64,000 nucleotides of DNA from Parus major. Taxonomy: Eukaryota; Chordata; Aves; Passeriformes; Paridae. The DNA lies in the NCBI RefSeq assembly GCF_001522545.3, contig NC_031769.1, positions 149,137,636 to 149,201,635 of the forward strand, written 5' to 3'. Made by a program: the position numbers and the translations under genes. The notes beneath the pieces are model-generated. The model searched no databases and was not told the origin of the DNA. It was given only the letters and a program-made list of their open reading frames with translations. This document shows positions 11,088-21,472 of this stretch, piece after piece (within the stretch, counting starts at the first letter, position 1; each line of letters starts with the position of its first letter).

Positions 11088-11333
11088 ATTGGATTGGGGT
11101 CGGGTGGATAGAATGGGGGATTGGTAAGAGATATGAGAGGGTTTATGGGGGCATGGAATGGAACATTCAAGAACATGATGTCATCAGCACCGTGAGTAAT
11201 GATTGGAAGAAACATCCACCAATCATTTGACGCCCTGGGAAAATGATTGGACCAGGATGAACGTGGCTATGGACCAATCAGAGCTCAAGAAAGCAGCCAA
11301 TCCTGAAACGGATCCAAAACGGACCAATCCAAT
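11088..11333 (+). promoter_or_regulatory. Cluster of CCAAT boxes in LTR U3
   Basis: Ten CCAAT or ATTGG cores: reverse at 11088, 11093, 11120, 11202 and 11246; forward at 11219, 11274, 11297, 11324 and 11329. The last ends about 12 bases before the TATA box. AATGATTGG at 11198-11206 and CCAATCATT at 11219-11227 form a perfect 9-base inverted repeat, with a third AATGATTGG at 11242-11250. CCAAT boxes are NF-Y sites in general; use here is inference. Confidence 0.65.
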
Positions 11334-11345
11334 CCTAAGGGAGGG

Positions 11346-11352
11346 TATAAAA
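11346..11352 (+). promoter_or_regulatory. LTR TATA box (TATAAAA)
   Basis: A consensus TATAAAA downstream of the CCAAT cluster. It predicts a start of transcription (U3/R border) near 11375. Confidence 0.75.
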
Positions 11353-11493
11353 CAGGGTGTTACATGTTAGCGGGGCTTTTTCTGTTGGGCTTTCCTGTTA
11401 GGGAATTTGTTTGGACATGTTGTTGCTGTCCTGGTTTGTAGTGTGGAGCACACAGGACTAGCCTGTGTTCCCCTTCGGCTGCAGGTCAGTATT

Positions 11494-11499
11494 ATTAAA
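11494..11499 (+). terminator. LTR poly(A) signal (ATTAAA)
   Basis: The common variant ATTAAA lies about 120 bases after the predicted start and 50 bases before the LTR end. This would place the R/U5 border near 11515. Confidence 0.6.
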
Positions 11500-11548
11500 C
11501 AGGCCAGGCTTTAATTACACCAAAAAGTCTCGAGCCTCGTTTATAACA

Positions 11549-11552
11549 CTGG
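11549..11552. repeat. Target-site duplication, right copy (CTGG)
   Basis: Matches the left copy at 10930-10933. Confidence 0.7.
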
Positions 11553-12009
11553 TGGTAAGAGTTGCACAAAAAGTCAGGAAATTTGCGCTCCCAGCCTTGC
11601 TTTGCGTAGCATGAGGCACTGGAGCCATTTCTGTAACATCGTGACAGTCTCTGGATCTAAAACAAAAAAAAAGAGACAGCAGCAGATGTTATCTCTCCTC
11701 TTCTCTTGCTGTTTATCTGTAAAATCTGTCCAAGTGATGAAAAGGTTCAGGGTTTGCCTGGCAGGTGCCTTCACACTCTTGTAATGCCTCTGTCCCCTCA
11801 TTCCCTTTGTGACCCCAGGTTGTGCATGGCCTTTAGACTGAGCTTTTTATGTCAGATTTTGAACTTTAATCACTACAGTAGTGTCACCTGCTTGTTTTAA
11901 ACTGACCCTGGGCTGTCCCTTCCTTGTTTTTCTACTCAACCATTTTATGATCTCCTCCCCAGTTCCATCTGCTCTGGTGTCTTTGGCTCTGATGAGGAAG
12001 TTCAAATAA
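11553..12009. other. Unique non-coding DNA
   Basis: Nothing recognised; it shows no retroviral leader or gag similarity that would argue for a provirus. Confidence 0.5.
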
Positions 12010-12535
12010 TTATGGAATAGTTTTGGTTGGAATGGACCTGCCAGGCCGTCTCATTCCCAGCCCCTGCCATGGGCAGGGACAACTTCCACTATCCCAGGTT
12101 GTACCAATCCCATCCAACCTGGTCTTGGACACTTCCAGAGATCTCAGGGGAAGCCACAGCTTCTCTGGACAACTTGTGCCAGGGCCTCCCCACCCTCACA
12201 GCCAAGAATTTCTTCCTAATTTCTAATCAAAAGTTACCTTTAATCAGTTTAAAACCTCTCCCCTTTTCCTACCACCCCAGGCTCTTGTGAAAGCCTCTCT
12301 TCATTTTTTCTATCCAGCTCCTTCAGGTACTGGAAGGCCACAATTAGGTCGCCCCAAAGTTTCTCTTCTCCAGGCTGAGCAATCCCAATTCTCTCCGCCT
12401 TTCCTCACAGCAGAGCTGATCCACCCCTCTGATCACCTCCTCTGGACTTGCTCCAACAGCTCCATGTCCTTCCTGCTCTGGGAACCCAAAGCTGAATCCA
12501 GGTGGGATGTAAGCCAGGCACCGTTTTCCTCACCA
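12010..12535 (-). mobile_element. CR1 LINE fragment, class A, about 525 bases
   Basis: A long antisense copy. Starting from its 3' end, the + strand shows GGTTGGAATGGACC, GCCATGGGCAGGGACAACTT, CTCACAGCCAAGAATTTCTT, CACAATTAGGTCGCCCC, CAGGCTGAGCAATCCC and CTTCCTGCTCTGGGAACCC. The opposite strand carries the end of ORF2 with frameshifts. One of the longer copies in the window. Confidence 0.95.
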
Positions 12536-13456
12536 GACCTAAGGGGATGTCGGCTCAAAACTCACCTGACCTCTGAACTCCTAACTCACCCTCACGTTTT
12601 CATCAGTCCAACCCCTTATCCTGAAATTATTCCACTCCACAAAGCCAAAATTCTTCCTAGAAATTCAGCAGTTGCAAACCCAGCCACTGACCCTAGGAGA
12701 AGGAGCAGAGCAGCTGAGCCATCCTGAGGTCTTTTAAAGGAATTTCACTGTGCTCACAAGGTGTTTGCTCCAGGATTTAGTGCCTGGAGCTGGCACTCAG
12801 CCTGTCCCAAGCTCAGCTGTGCCAGAGTCACCCACACACCTGCCACGAGCCTGTCACATCCCTCACTGCTATTCCCTAACAAACACGGAGCTGGGATGCA
12901 CCATCTCCCCCTGCCTGGCACGGAACTGCTGCCTTCACCCTAACATTTTGACACTTTCTTCCTAACTCTGATTCCCATTATGATAATGATGCGAATTACC
13001 TCAGAACAGGCAATTCCTCCAGCCTAGGCTTATTCAGATTTCATATTTAAACCCTGTGAAATTCCCTGTGAGGATTCCTGAGGTGGATCACAGCAGGTAC
13101 GTCACAGGAACCTACAGCTTCAAAAAGTTGTTGAGGACAAGAAGAGACAACCACTGCCAAAGGCAGTTTGAGGAATTCTAACAAAACATTCATGCTGGGA
13201 AGTGTGGATCTTTTTAAAGCAGGAGCAATTCATCACTGCAGGAAAGATGACACCTCGGAAAAGAGGTGTGATTTTTGGATGCATAAATGAAAAATGTGGG
13301 CACCTTGGAAAAATGTGACAAGAGGTTATTGTTATAAGTGCAGGACTTACAGGCATGAGGTTCTGGTATGGGTTTTACACACAGTGTGTCATGCTAGGGA
13401 ATTCCAGCTCCTCCTGGCTCCTCACTGCCAAGGAGGGAGAAAAAAACATAAAGGAT
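12536..13456. other. Unique non-coding DNA
   Basis: No element or exon recognised. A slightly GC-richer patch at 12740-12930 carries only short frames without domains. Confidence 0.5.
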
Positions 13457-13898
13457 TGTAGAATCATTAAGTTAGGAAAAGATCCCCAGAATCATCAAGT
13501 CCAAATTTTGACCAAATACCATAATTCCTACTTAATCACAAAATGAAATTCCAGGTCCGCTCACTTTTTGAACATTTCCAGGCAAGGTGACTTCATCTCT
13601 TCCCTCTGAAACCTCTTCCAGTGCTTAACCTCTCTTTCAGTGAAGATATTTTTCCAAAATCAAACCTGAATCTCCCCTGATGCAAGCTGAGGTTGATTCC
13701 TCTTGTCCTGTCTCTTGTTGCCTGGGAAAAAGAGACCAACACCCACCTTGCCACGACCTCCTTTCAGGGAGCTGTGGAGGGCAATAAGGTTTTCCCTCAG
13801 CCTGTTTTCCTCTAGACTGAGCAATCTGAGTATCCTCAGCTGCTCCTTGTAGGATTTATGTTTCAGACCCCTCACCAGCATCGTTGTGCTTCTCTGAA
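13457..13898 (-). mobile_element. CR1 LINE fragment, class C, about 440 bases
   Basis: Starts with TGTAGAATCATTAAGTTAGG and GATCATCAAG-like sequence. It then shows the CCTCTTGTCCTGTCTCTTG block, GAGACCAACACCCACC, TTTCAGGGAGCTGTGGAGGG and CAGCTGCTCCTTGTAGG. The minus strand gives a readable stretch of CR1 ORF2 C-terminus. More diverged than the class A copies. Confidence 0.93.
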
Positions 13899-14771
13899 TA
13901 CTAATTATTGTATTTATTTAGGGCTTTGGGTTGGATATTCAGGAATGTCTTTAAAAAAAGGCATCAACTCTCCTGCAGCTGCTCCAGTTTGGAGTCTTCA
14001 GGCTTCAAGGGCTGTGCCAACCAAAATAGAACATCTCCTAAATAGTAACCTAATCAGACACAATCCACTTTAACCTTGACTGCCCAGTTTGATTTCCTCT
14101 CTTTGGGAACTCAAGTGAAACACTGGGATTTGCCAGGGTGGTGAATGGCTCAAGCATTTAAATCTGCTTTTGTGTTTGGGATCATAAACCACAGGGAACG
14201 TGGGAGTCAGGAGCCTGTTCACAGGCCAGTGTTTCTTTTAAATAGTTCAACCAGGCTGAACGACTGGAGCTCTTCATCAGCAGTAACTTCTGCATTGCTT
14301 TCTATTAAAGTGGCACCGTATCCACAGCCAGGGTTGAAAATGCATTTGCATATCAATCCCCATCCTGTTTTTCTCAAGGTTAGCAGAGAAAATGAAACAA
14401 CCCAATCAGTCCTGGTGCTGCTGATTGTTTTATTAGAATTCATGGCCAGCCTTAGCATTTTTGTTACCAAAAAAGGCTGTGTTAAATCTGACAGCTCTAT
14501 CAAATGCAGGTAAAATTCAGAGTACGGGAGTTTTAATCTGTATTTCCTTTTTTTTTTCCCCACTAAACTGATTGAAAAATGACATGGATCTTCTTTTCCT
14601 CCCTTCCTTCCATCTTAAAAATGTTTTATCTTTACCATACCTCACTGATTTTAGGATAAAAGAACCCAGTGTTCTCAACTCGTCTGACCACCTGCCTCAT
14701 CCAGAACACAGAAATCCACCAGCACCTCCCTGCAAAAAAAGCAACAACAAAGAACTAAAATCTTGTTCCAG
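13899..14771. other. Unique DNA with an octamer motif
   Basis: No mobile element seen. ATTTGCAT, the POU-domain octamer, lies at 14344-14351 within TGCATTTGCATAT. Open frames on both strands overlap here without any domain. Confidence 0.4.
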
Positions 14772-14912
14772 ATGCATTTAAGACCAGGTTGGATGGGGTT
14801 TGAGGCAACCTGGCCTAGAGGAAAGTGTCCCTGCTCATAGCAGGGGTTTGGAATGAGATGATCTTGAAGATTCCTTCCAACCCTGGTCATTCCATGATTC
14901 TGTGGTTCTATG
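14772..14912 (+). mobile_element. CR1 LINE fragment, class A 3' end
   Basis: ACCAGGTTGGATGGGG, GTCCCTGCTCATAGCAGGGG, GAATGAGATGATCTTGAAG, TTCCATGATTCTGTGGTTC. The element ends with the imperfect octamer tail typical of CR1 (ATTCTGTG-like units). Confidence 0.93.
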
Positions 14913-14945
14913 TCATGTTCTTTTCCTCGCTCCTTTGGATATTTC

Positions 14946-15363
14946 AGGTTGTTCCAAGCCCAAGCCAATCTGGCCTTGAGCACTTCCTGTGATGAGGCAG
15001 CCAAAATTTCTCTGAGCAGCCTGTTTCAATGCCTGGCCACCTTCACATAAATAGTTTTTTCCTAATATCTAATCTGCCCTCTGTCAATTTAAAGTCACTG
15101 CCCCCGTCCTGTCACTTTTAAATAATCTCTCCCCCATTTTCTTGGCTCCCTTCAGGTACCACAAGGTCACAATTAGTTCATCCCAAAGCTTCTCTTCTCC
15201 AGGGTGAATAATCCCAATTCTCCTGGTTTTTCCTCACAGTGATAACTTCATCCCTCTGATCACCTTGGTGGCCTTCTCTGGATTCACTCCAGCAGCTCCA
15301 GGTCCTTCCTGTGCTGGGGACCCCAGAGCTGGAGGCAGCTCTGCAGGTGAGGTCTTCTCAATG
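14946..15363 (-). mobile_element. CR1 LINE fragment, class A, lacking its 3' tail
   Basis: Begins inside the element at AGGTTGTTCCAAGCCC rather than at the CR1 end, then runs through TTTCCTAATATCTAATCTG, CACAATTAGTTCATCCC, TGATCACCTTGGTGGCC and CCTTCCTGTGCTGGGGACC. About 420 bases; it faces the preceding copy 33 bases away. Confidence 0.93.
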
Positions 15364-15388
15364 CCACATCATCACCAGTCACCCCAGA

Positions 15389-15515
15389 GATCACAGAATC
15401 ATAAAATCAATGAGCCTGGAAGAGACATTCGAGGCCAACAAGTCCAAACTATGACCCAACACCACCTTGTCCACCGGACCATGGCACTAAGTGCCACATC
15501 TGGTCTTTTCTTAAT
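15389..15515 (-). mobile_element. CR1 LINE fragment, class C
   Basis: GATCACAGAATCATAAAATC, GAGCCTGGAAGAGAC, CAAGTCCAAACTATGACCC, GTGCCACATCTGGTC. It breaks off exactly where the candidate LTR segment begins. Confidence 0.9.
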
Positions 15516-15530
15516 TTTCAGGGGTCAAAA

Positions 15531-15973
15531 TGTTGGTCAGAATGATGGCCGCAGATTGGATCCACCAGGTGGTGGGAGAAGTCCCAAAGAAAAGGTGGAG
15601 AGAAGTCCCCAGAACACTCCATCTATTGGGTTTATATTCGCTCAGGTTTGGGTAGGAACGCCCAGGTACCTCCCCTGGGGTGAGGGGCTTCAGCTGAATT
15701 TTGGAATCACAGGATACACGCATGATGTAATGTTGTGGATCATGGAAGACCTCAGGAATTTTTGACACCTTCTAAGATACAGATTCCCGTTAAACCAGCC
15801 CAGATGAGCCCGTTATGGCCCATTATGGCCCCTCAGCAGAGATGAGCACCTTGAGGCCAGGTGTGAATGCTCCGGTGCTTCTCAGGCAGGGGGTTTATCC
15901 CAGCTGAGTATCCTAATTAAGGACAAAGAGAGACTTCCCCCCTCACAGGATTTGCCTCCTACCTTGTTCAACA
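15531..15973 (-). mobile_element. Candidate LTR fragment (minus orientation)
   Basis: Read on the minus strand, it starts TGTTGAAC, has a TATA-like AATATAAA near 15640-15647, and ends GACCAACA. Those ends share the inverted TGTTG...CAACA. The next bases on that strand, TTTTGACCCC, resemble a damaged primer-binding-site region. A doubled GGGCCATAA-like motif lies near 15820-15835. No target duplication was found, and a CR1 replaces the expected internal region. The left border could instead be at 15767 (TGTCAAAA). I do not recognise the family. Confidence 0.38.
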
Positions 15974-17046
15974 CCCAGGTGTAGCCTGAGGTGGGCTGTG
16001 CTCACCCTCAGCTCCTGGGTGGGTGTTTTACTTGATCCCTGAACGTTTGAACCATTAACCAGTTCAATCTCCCACATCGTCTCAGGCCAGTGGCATTCCT
16101 ATCGAATGCAGAGGGACTCCAGAGGTTTCCAGAACATTCCTTGATCTCCAGCCCGTGTCTGCAGTGCCTCCACAAGCACCAGCAAGATGTTTCCAGCTGT
16201 CCTTATCTTCAGTGGGAAAGCTGCTGCCCTGCTCCCCTTGGCTTGTGATTTATTAAGAGCTATTTATGCCACAGCCAATATTTCCTTCTGTTATCCCATC
16301 TATTTGCGGTGTCCTCTGCAGCTCCACTACGTTGCTTTGATTTATGATTCATGTTATTTTATTTTCTTCGGGGTTCTGCTGTATTTATTTATGTTTCCCT
16401 GAAGAGCTGATTTTCAAATGTACCAGTCCCAGAAACTTCATAGAGGCTCCCCACTCTCTGCCTGCACACAAATCATCTCCTTCTTTTGAATAAGTCATCG
16501 CTTTTTTTAGAGAGGAATAAATTTTTATAAGAATTTTTCATATTGGACCCAGTGTGGGGGTCATTAATAAACATCTCCCACCTGTTAATGGGAATGATTT
16601 GAGCTTCTGTGGTGTTCCTATTAATAGCTAAAGGTCTAATTAAGGTTTGATAAAAAATAAGTTGATGCAATTAATGTCCTTTAGTGGGGGAAGGGAATAT
16701 GTTGTTATGAAATTTTATTAGACTAAAATACATTTTATAGAATTTGAAAAAAAGCCTTATTTCTGTTGTCTCACAGAATATGCAAAAACCCCTGCTCTCT
16801 GAGCTGGAAAGAAATTCTAGGACACCGAGACCTGAGAGGCAGCAAAGTCCCATTCCCTGGAGCCATTTCCAAGTTTATATCTGGACTATTTTGAATATCC
16901 TAAGCCACAGCACCCCTTTCCCTCCCTTTCCTTCAGCCTTGCGGGTATTTCCACTCTGGCTCCATCTGTCTCCTTTCCTTTCACGCCACTTAAGAGCTGT
17001 TCCCCAGTTCCATCACCCTCTCAAGTGGCTTTGGCTCTGACGAGTA
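15974..17046. other. Unique DNA, AT-rich in the second half
   Basis: No repeat family recognised. The stretch 16490-16780 is AT-rich and low in CpG, without open frames of note. Confidence 0.5.
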
Positions 17047-17160
17047 ACTCACAGAAGCCTAAAATGCTTTGGGTTGGAAGGAACCTTAAAAATCATCCAA
17101 TTCCAACCCCCGTGACACGGGCAGAACAATCTTTGTTAGCCTAAGCCATCCAAGAAAACC
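17047..17160 (-). mobile_element. CR1 LINE fragment, class A, eroded
   Basis: GCTTTGGGTTGGAAGGAACC, AATCATCCAATTCCAACCCC, then a degraded GGGCAG block and CCTAAGCCATCC. About 110 bases. Confidence 0.85.
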
Positions 17161-17241
17161 AGAACTCCTGATGGGTGCAGCCACTACTTGTATTCCCACG
17201 ACTCTCCCTGGTTGAAATACACTCCTGGAACAGCAGTAAGG

Positions 17242-17508
17242 AGCAGGACATGGGGGAATGGCTTTAAACTTAGAGACCAGGTTCAGATTGAATATTAGGA
17301 AAAATTCTTCCCTGTGAGGGTGGTGAGGCCCTGGAACAGGTTGCCCAGAAAAGCTGTGGATTTGCCATCCCTGGAAGTGTCCACGGCCAGGCTGGATGGG
17401 ATTGGATCAGCCTGGGATGGTGGAAGGTGTCCCTGCCCATGGCAGGGGGCTGGAATGGGATCATCTTGAAGGTCCATTCCAACCCAAACCATTCTGGGAT
17501 TCTATGGT
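17242..17508 (+). mobile_element. CR1 LINE fragment, class A
   Basis: GGACATGGGGGAATGGCTTT, ATTGAATATTAGGAAAAATT, CCTGTGAGGGTGGTGAGGCC, CCCTGCCCATGGCAGGGGG, CCAACCCAAACCATTCTGGG. One of the best-kept 3' ends. It faces the antisense copy 80 bases upstream. Confidence 0.95.
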
Positions 17509-19629
17509 GTTGGTCCCAGAAATCAGTCCCAGACCTGAAGCTGATTTTCCCCTTTTACCAACCACTGGTAAACATCCCCTGACTCACTTGGACCACAAGT
17601 TCCCCCTGCTTTGCCCCATTTTTCCCATTCCCAGCATCACAAAAAATGCTTTATTTTAGAATTCTGCCCATTTGCTTTTCTTATGGCTTGGGCTGACTTT
17701 GCCTCCTGAGCAGCTCGGCCGTGCTCCAAATCTCTGGCCATCTCCCTGAAAATCCTTGTTCATTCCCCTCACCTCCACAATGACAAATGATTGTGTCATC
17801 CTTCCGCTCCAGGGTCCTGCTCCGAGTGACAACGAGTTTCTAATCTCACCCCATTGTTCATCTCTTTCTCCCCTTAATCTCCATCAGCTCCCTGTGTCAA
17901 CAGCACTTGCTCAAAATCACTTATCACACACGAAATTTATTTAGAATTAATCAGAGACAATTTGAGGTGTTTATTAAAGCAGCAACAATCTCAGCTTGAC
18001 CTTGCGATAGGATTTGTGTTTCAAAGAAACAACTTTTTGCTTTAATTTTTTTTTTGTTGCTTGATGCTGAGCTGAAAAACTTTCATTAAGGAAGTAACGA
18101 AGGTGAAAGCTGCTGCCAGAGACAAATTCTGCCTTAACAGACTTGGCATTTTCTCTGGGTTTTTGGGTTATTTAAGAAAAAAGCACACAAACTATGCAGG
18201 AATTACCTGCCCTGCTCTGTCAGAGCTGAGAAAGGGTTTTATTTTGCTGGCTCCCTCCTCAAACCTCATCTCCTCAGAGAGATGGGAGAAGGGACAAGAC
18301 CAAAGTCACACAGAAATGCTGTTGTTTCTCCTTCCTTGTTAAATCATTTTCAACTGAGAGAAAAAGTTGCTTCTGAGGACATTCTCTGGTATTGAACAGT
18401 CTCTCTGGTACTGACTAATTAAATTGGGATGGTTTTACCAGAAAAAAACATTCAGTTCTCCTGAGAGCAGAGACGCAGACTTTCCATATCTCCATCTTCA
18501 GGTGACTGCTGACCACTCAAATTAAAAAAAAATTTAAAAAAATTAAAAGGGATTCCATGTAGGACAGTTCAGTAATTAGAGAATAGCTCCAGCTGTTGAG
18601 AAAGCCTTGCACCTGTCTCTGGATGTAATTCCTTCTGGAATTACAGTTGGACGCCTCAACTCAGGAGTCACAATCAATGGTTTTACTGTTAATATTTATT
18701 TTTTCCTCTTTTATTTACCTGATCCTAAGCAATTCAGAGGTGTTACAGATTCGAATACACCCCCCACCCCATATATTTTGATCCAATAATTTGTGGTCTA
18801 CTCATGTGAGGCAGATTTTGTGCCACGCTCCAAGGAAACCCAAAGTGAAAATTCCTGTTGACTCTGCCGGGAATGACCGACTTCTCCTTTTCCAGCCTCA
18901 GCATCTGCACAGACCTGTCTTTCCAGGAGTGCAGGAAGGCTTTCCAAGTGTCTTGGCAGCTTCCTGTGAGCCAGAGAGGATTAAACATCTCCTGGTAACA
19001 GCTCTGCTGCTGTGAGAGCCTCAGAGCAGCTCCTCTGGAAATGAAGCAGCAGCTCGGGCAGAGCCATTGACCTCATGCTTCCAAAGCCATTTCTCCGTTA
19101 ATCAGCCTTGTCAAAGCCTGGCTCTCCCAGGGAGAAATCTCTCACCCCCTGTCTCTCCACCTCCTCCATCCAAGGGTTCATTCCTTCTTGTATTCCGAGT
19201 CATGTCCATCAATCAAGAGGAGGAGGTGGATGCAAGCTCCTGATTGCTCGGGAGGCGGAAAATTAAGTCCCACTGAATCACTACCCCAGAGGATGATAAA
19301 TCAAATCCTACATGAACTCTTTTGACCTCCTATCAGAGGTTTTTCCAAACTCAGGGATTCCTCCAGAGATATCAGATCCATGGTTTAACTCAGACCCTTG
19401 TAATAAAATGGAATTCTTCCAGCTGAGAATATTTTTTGTTTCCCGTCTGACTGCCTGGCTGAATGATGAGTCTGTACAGCATCAGCTGTGGAGAGCAAAG
19501 TTAGGGAATTGTGTTAAAAATCTATCCCCAAAATATTTTTTTCTCCAAATTCCCAAGAGGTTTCAGGATAAAAGAGCATATTTGAGGCAAGGGAATAATT
19601 TTCTAGGAAAAGGATTTTATGGTAGTTAT
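17509..19629. other. 2.1 kb repeat-poor unique DNA
   Basis: Only simple A/T tracts are present (T-run near 18044-18053; A/T-rich 18524-18548). No coding or mobile signature recognised. Confidence 0.55.
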
Positions 19630-19708
19630 TTGGGTCGTCCTATACAAGGCCAAGAGTTTGGACTCAATGATCTTTTTGGGGCCCCTCCAATTCAGGATAT
19701 TTAATGAT
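19630..19708 (+). mobile_element. CR1 LINE tail, class B, diverged
   Basis: GGCCAAGAGTTTGGACTC, AATGATCTTTTTGGGGCCCC and TCCAATTCAGGATATTTAAT. About 80 bases, with several substitutions relative to other class B copies. Confidence 0.8.
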
Positions 19709-20808
19709 CTTACAGAATAATTTCCTAACTCTTTCTTTGTCCATATTCACCCTCTGCATCTGTCTTTTTATTTTAAACTGGCCAAGAAATTGCATGTTAA
19801 GGTTACATTCAAGGAGAGAAAAAGCTGCACGGTGTAAGGAGATGACAAAGAAAAAAGAAATTACTAACACTTGAAAATTGGATTTGTTGGAACAAAAAAA
19901 AATTTGTTGGAAGAAAAAAAATCCAGGACAGTTAATAAAATCCATGAGCATGTTCACCTGTCTCCATAACACCATAAACATCCTAATTAAAGCATCCAGA
20001 GCATGAGGAGGGTGACCCTGAAAATGTGTTCCACAGTGCAGCAGCTGCAAAATGAGCACAGGGATGTGTGGGCCAGGGGATTCCTCATCTTCCTTGTCCA
20101 GTGATGTGCCAAAAAAATCCTTGGAAGCTCTGGGACCAGCTTCCTCACAAGCTCCCTGCTCCTTGAAAACTGATTATGCAACAGAGGTTTATAAACTAAC
20201 ATCTTTTATTTGTCCACAAATATTTGGCTGGACTGTGCAATTTAAAAGTTTATGTATGTGTGGAGTTATCTCAGTAAGAATTATACTTGAACGATCTCAT
20301 TTGCATAAGTCAGAGATTGTAATGACTTACTCAACTAAGCATACCCGTGCAGTTAATTACTTTTTTCCAAATGAAATGCCAAAATTATTTCCCAGCAGAG
20401 AAAGGCAATTGCTCACCCAAAGCAGCATAGGATGCTGTTGGTTTTAAAACAATTAATATGAAATTAATTTTAGCGGGCCACTGAACCCTAGTTAGGGAGC
20501 AATGCAAAGTAAAATGTGAGCGAGTCCAGCAGCTCCATTGGCAAGCCCAGTTTCACTCAGGAATTCTGGAATGAGGAATCAAATGGAGCATCTCAATCTT
20601 GAAGAGGCAGCAGTCCGGGTCAGCTTAAAGGGAAAAACAAAGCTCCTGAGAGGGGAGAAGTAACATTTGGATTTATTGCAAGCTTGGAAATCACCAAACC
20701 AAGGGAGGTTCTTCCTGTTCCCCCATACTCCCGCCACACAAGAGGAAGTAAGGAAGATTGCAAGGCTTGGAGAAGATAAAATAATATAAAAAAAACATGT
20801 CCTGGTTG
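19709..20808. other. Unique DNA with an octamer motif
   Basis: Includes a local duplication (TTTGTTGGAA plus an A-run, twice, at about 19886-19921) and ATTTGCAT at 20299-20306. No gene recognised. Confidence 0.45.
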
Positions 20809-20932
20809 GTCAAGCCCAGCTTAGATGGAGCTCTGACTAACTTGGTCTGGTGGAAGGTGTCCGTGTCCATGGAGGGGTTGGAACTGGATCGTTTTAAAGG
20901 TCTCTTCCAACCCAAATTATTCTGTGAATAAA
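20809..20932 (+). mobile_element. CR1 LINE fragment, class A 3' end
   Basis: GTCAAGCCCAGCTTAGATGG, TCTGGTGGAAGGTGTCCG, GGTTGGAACTGGATCG, CTTCCAACCCAAATTATTCT. The GGCAGGG block is altered. Confidence 0.88.
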
Positions 20933-21472
20933 ATAACGTCAAAAGCAAAGGGGATGATGTGACACTGCTGGTCTGGGACTGTGCTGATAAATTTGGGACC
21001 ATTATTTATTAACTCAGATTTAGCTGAAGTTTGTTCTGAATTGGGATGGTCCAGAGTATCCTGCTGCCTGTCCAAGTGGGAATGTGACGGGAAGACGCCC
21101 ATGTATTTGATCTGAGGAAAGAACCAGTAAGACAAAACAGAATATAAAAATTCACTGGCACATTCTCTCACTGCTGTGCATTTTTATTGTGTGCCAGCCC
21201 TCCCAGGGATTCCCAATCCCAGGGATTTTGGACAGCCATCCTCAGGAAACACACAACAGGTGGATATCTCCTACTTTTCCAGCCCAGAGTTCATGGGTAA
21301 CTTCTCACGATCCTGTGTTTTAAAGTCAATTATAACTTCAGGCAGACTTCCAACAACATTAGAGATTATCTGTTTTAATCTGAAATTAAAATGCATTAAA
21401 TGAATTTTAAAACTGGCAAATATTTTTGAGCATGTTGATTTTCTGCATCCTGCTCAAGCTCAGTTTGAGAAG
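20933..21472. other. Unique non-coding DNA
   Basis: No repeat or gene signature seen. Confidence 0.5.

Larger units (their letters stand above)
10934..11548 (+). mobile_element. Solo LTR of an endogenous retrovirus
   Basis: A 615-base segment begins TGCTATAA and ends TTATAACA. These ends form an imperfect inverted repeat (7 of 8), as expected of LTR termini TG...CA. A 4-base duplication CTGG flanks it. Inside, in the right order for U3-R-U5, are CCAAT motifs, a TATAAAA box at 11346, an ATTAAA poly(A) signal at 11494, and a short U5. No gag, pol or env sequence follows on either side, so this is a solo LTR left by LTR-LTR recombination. A 4-base duplication is typical of class I (gammaretrovirus-like) elements; that assignment is inference. 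The GGTGG just after the end could alternatively be a remnant primer-binding site, which would weaken the duplication call. I do not recognise the named family. Confidence 0.82.

Noticed and set aside
11549..11575. Primer-binding site and start of a provirus after the LTR
   Set aside because: GGTGG resembles the start of one, but CTGG is matched on the left flank and no retroviral coding sequence follows.
15265..15765. 166-codon forward frame across 15.3-15.8 kb
   Set aside because: Spans two antisense CR1s and the candidate LTR; no coding signature.
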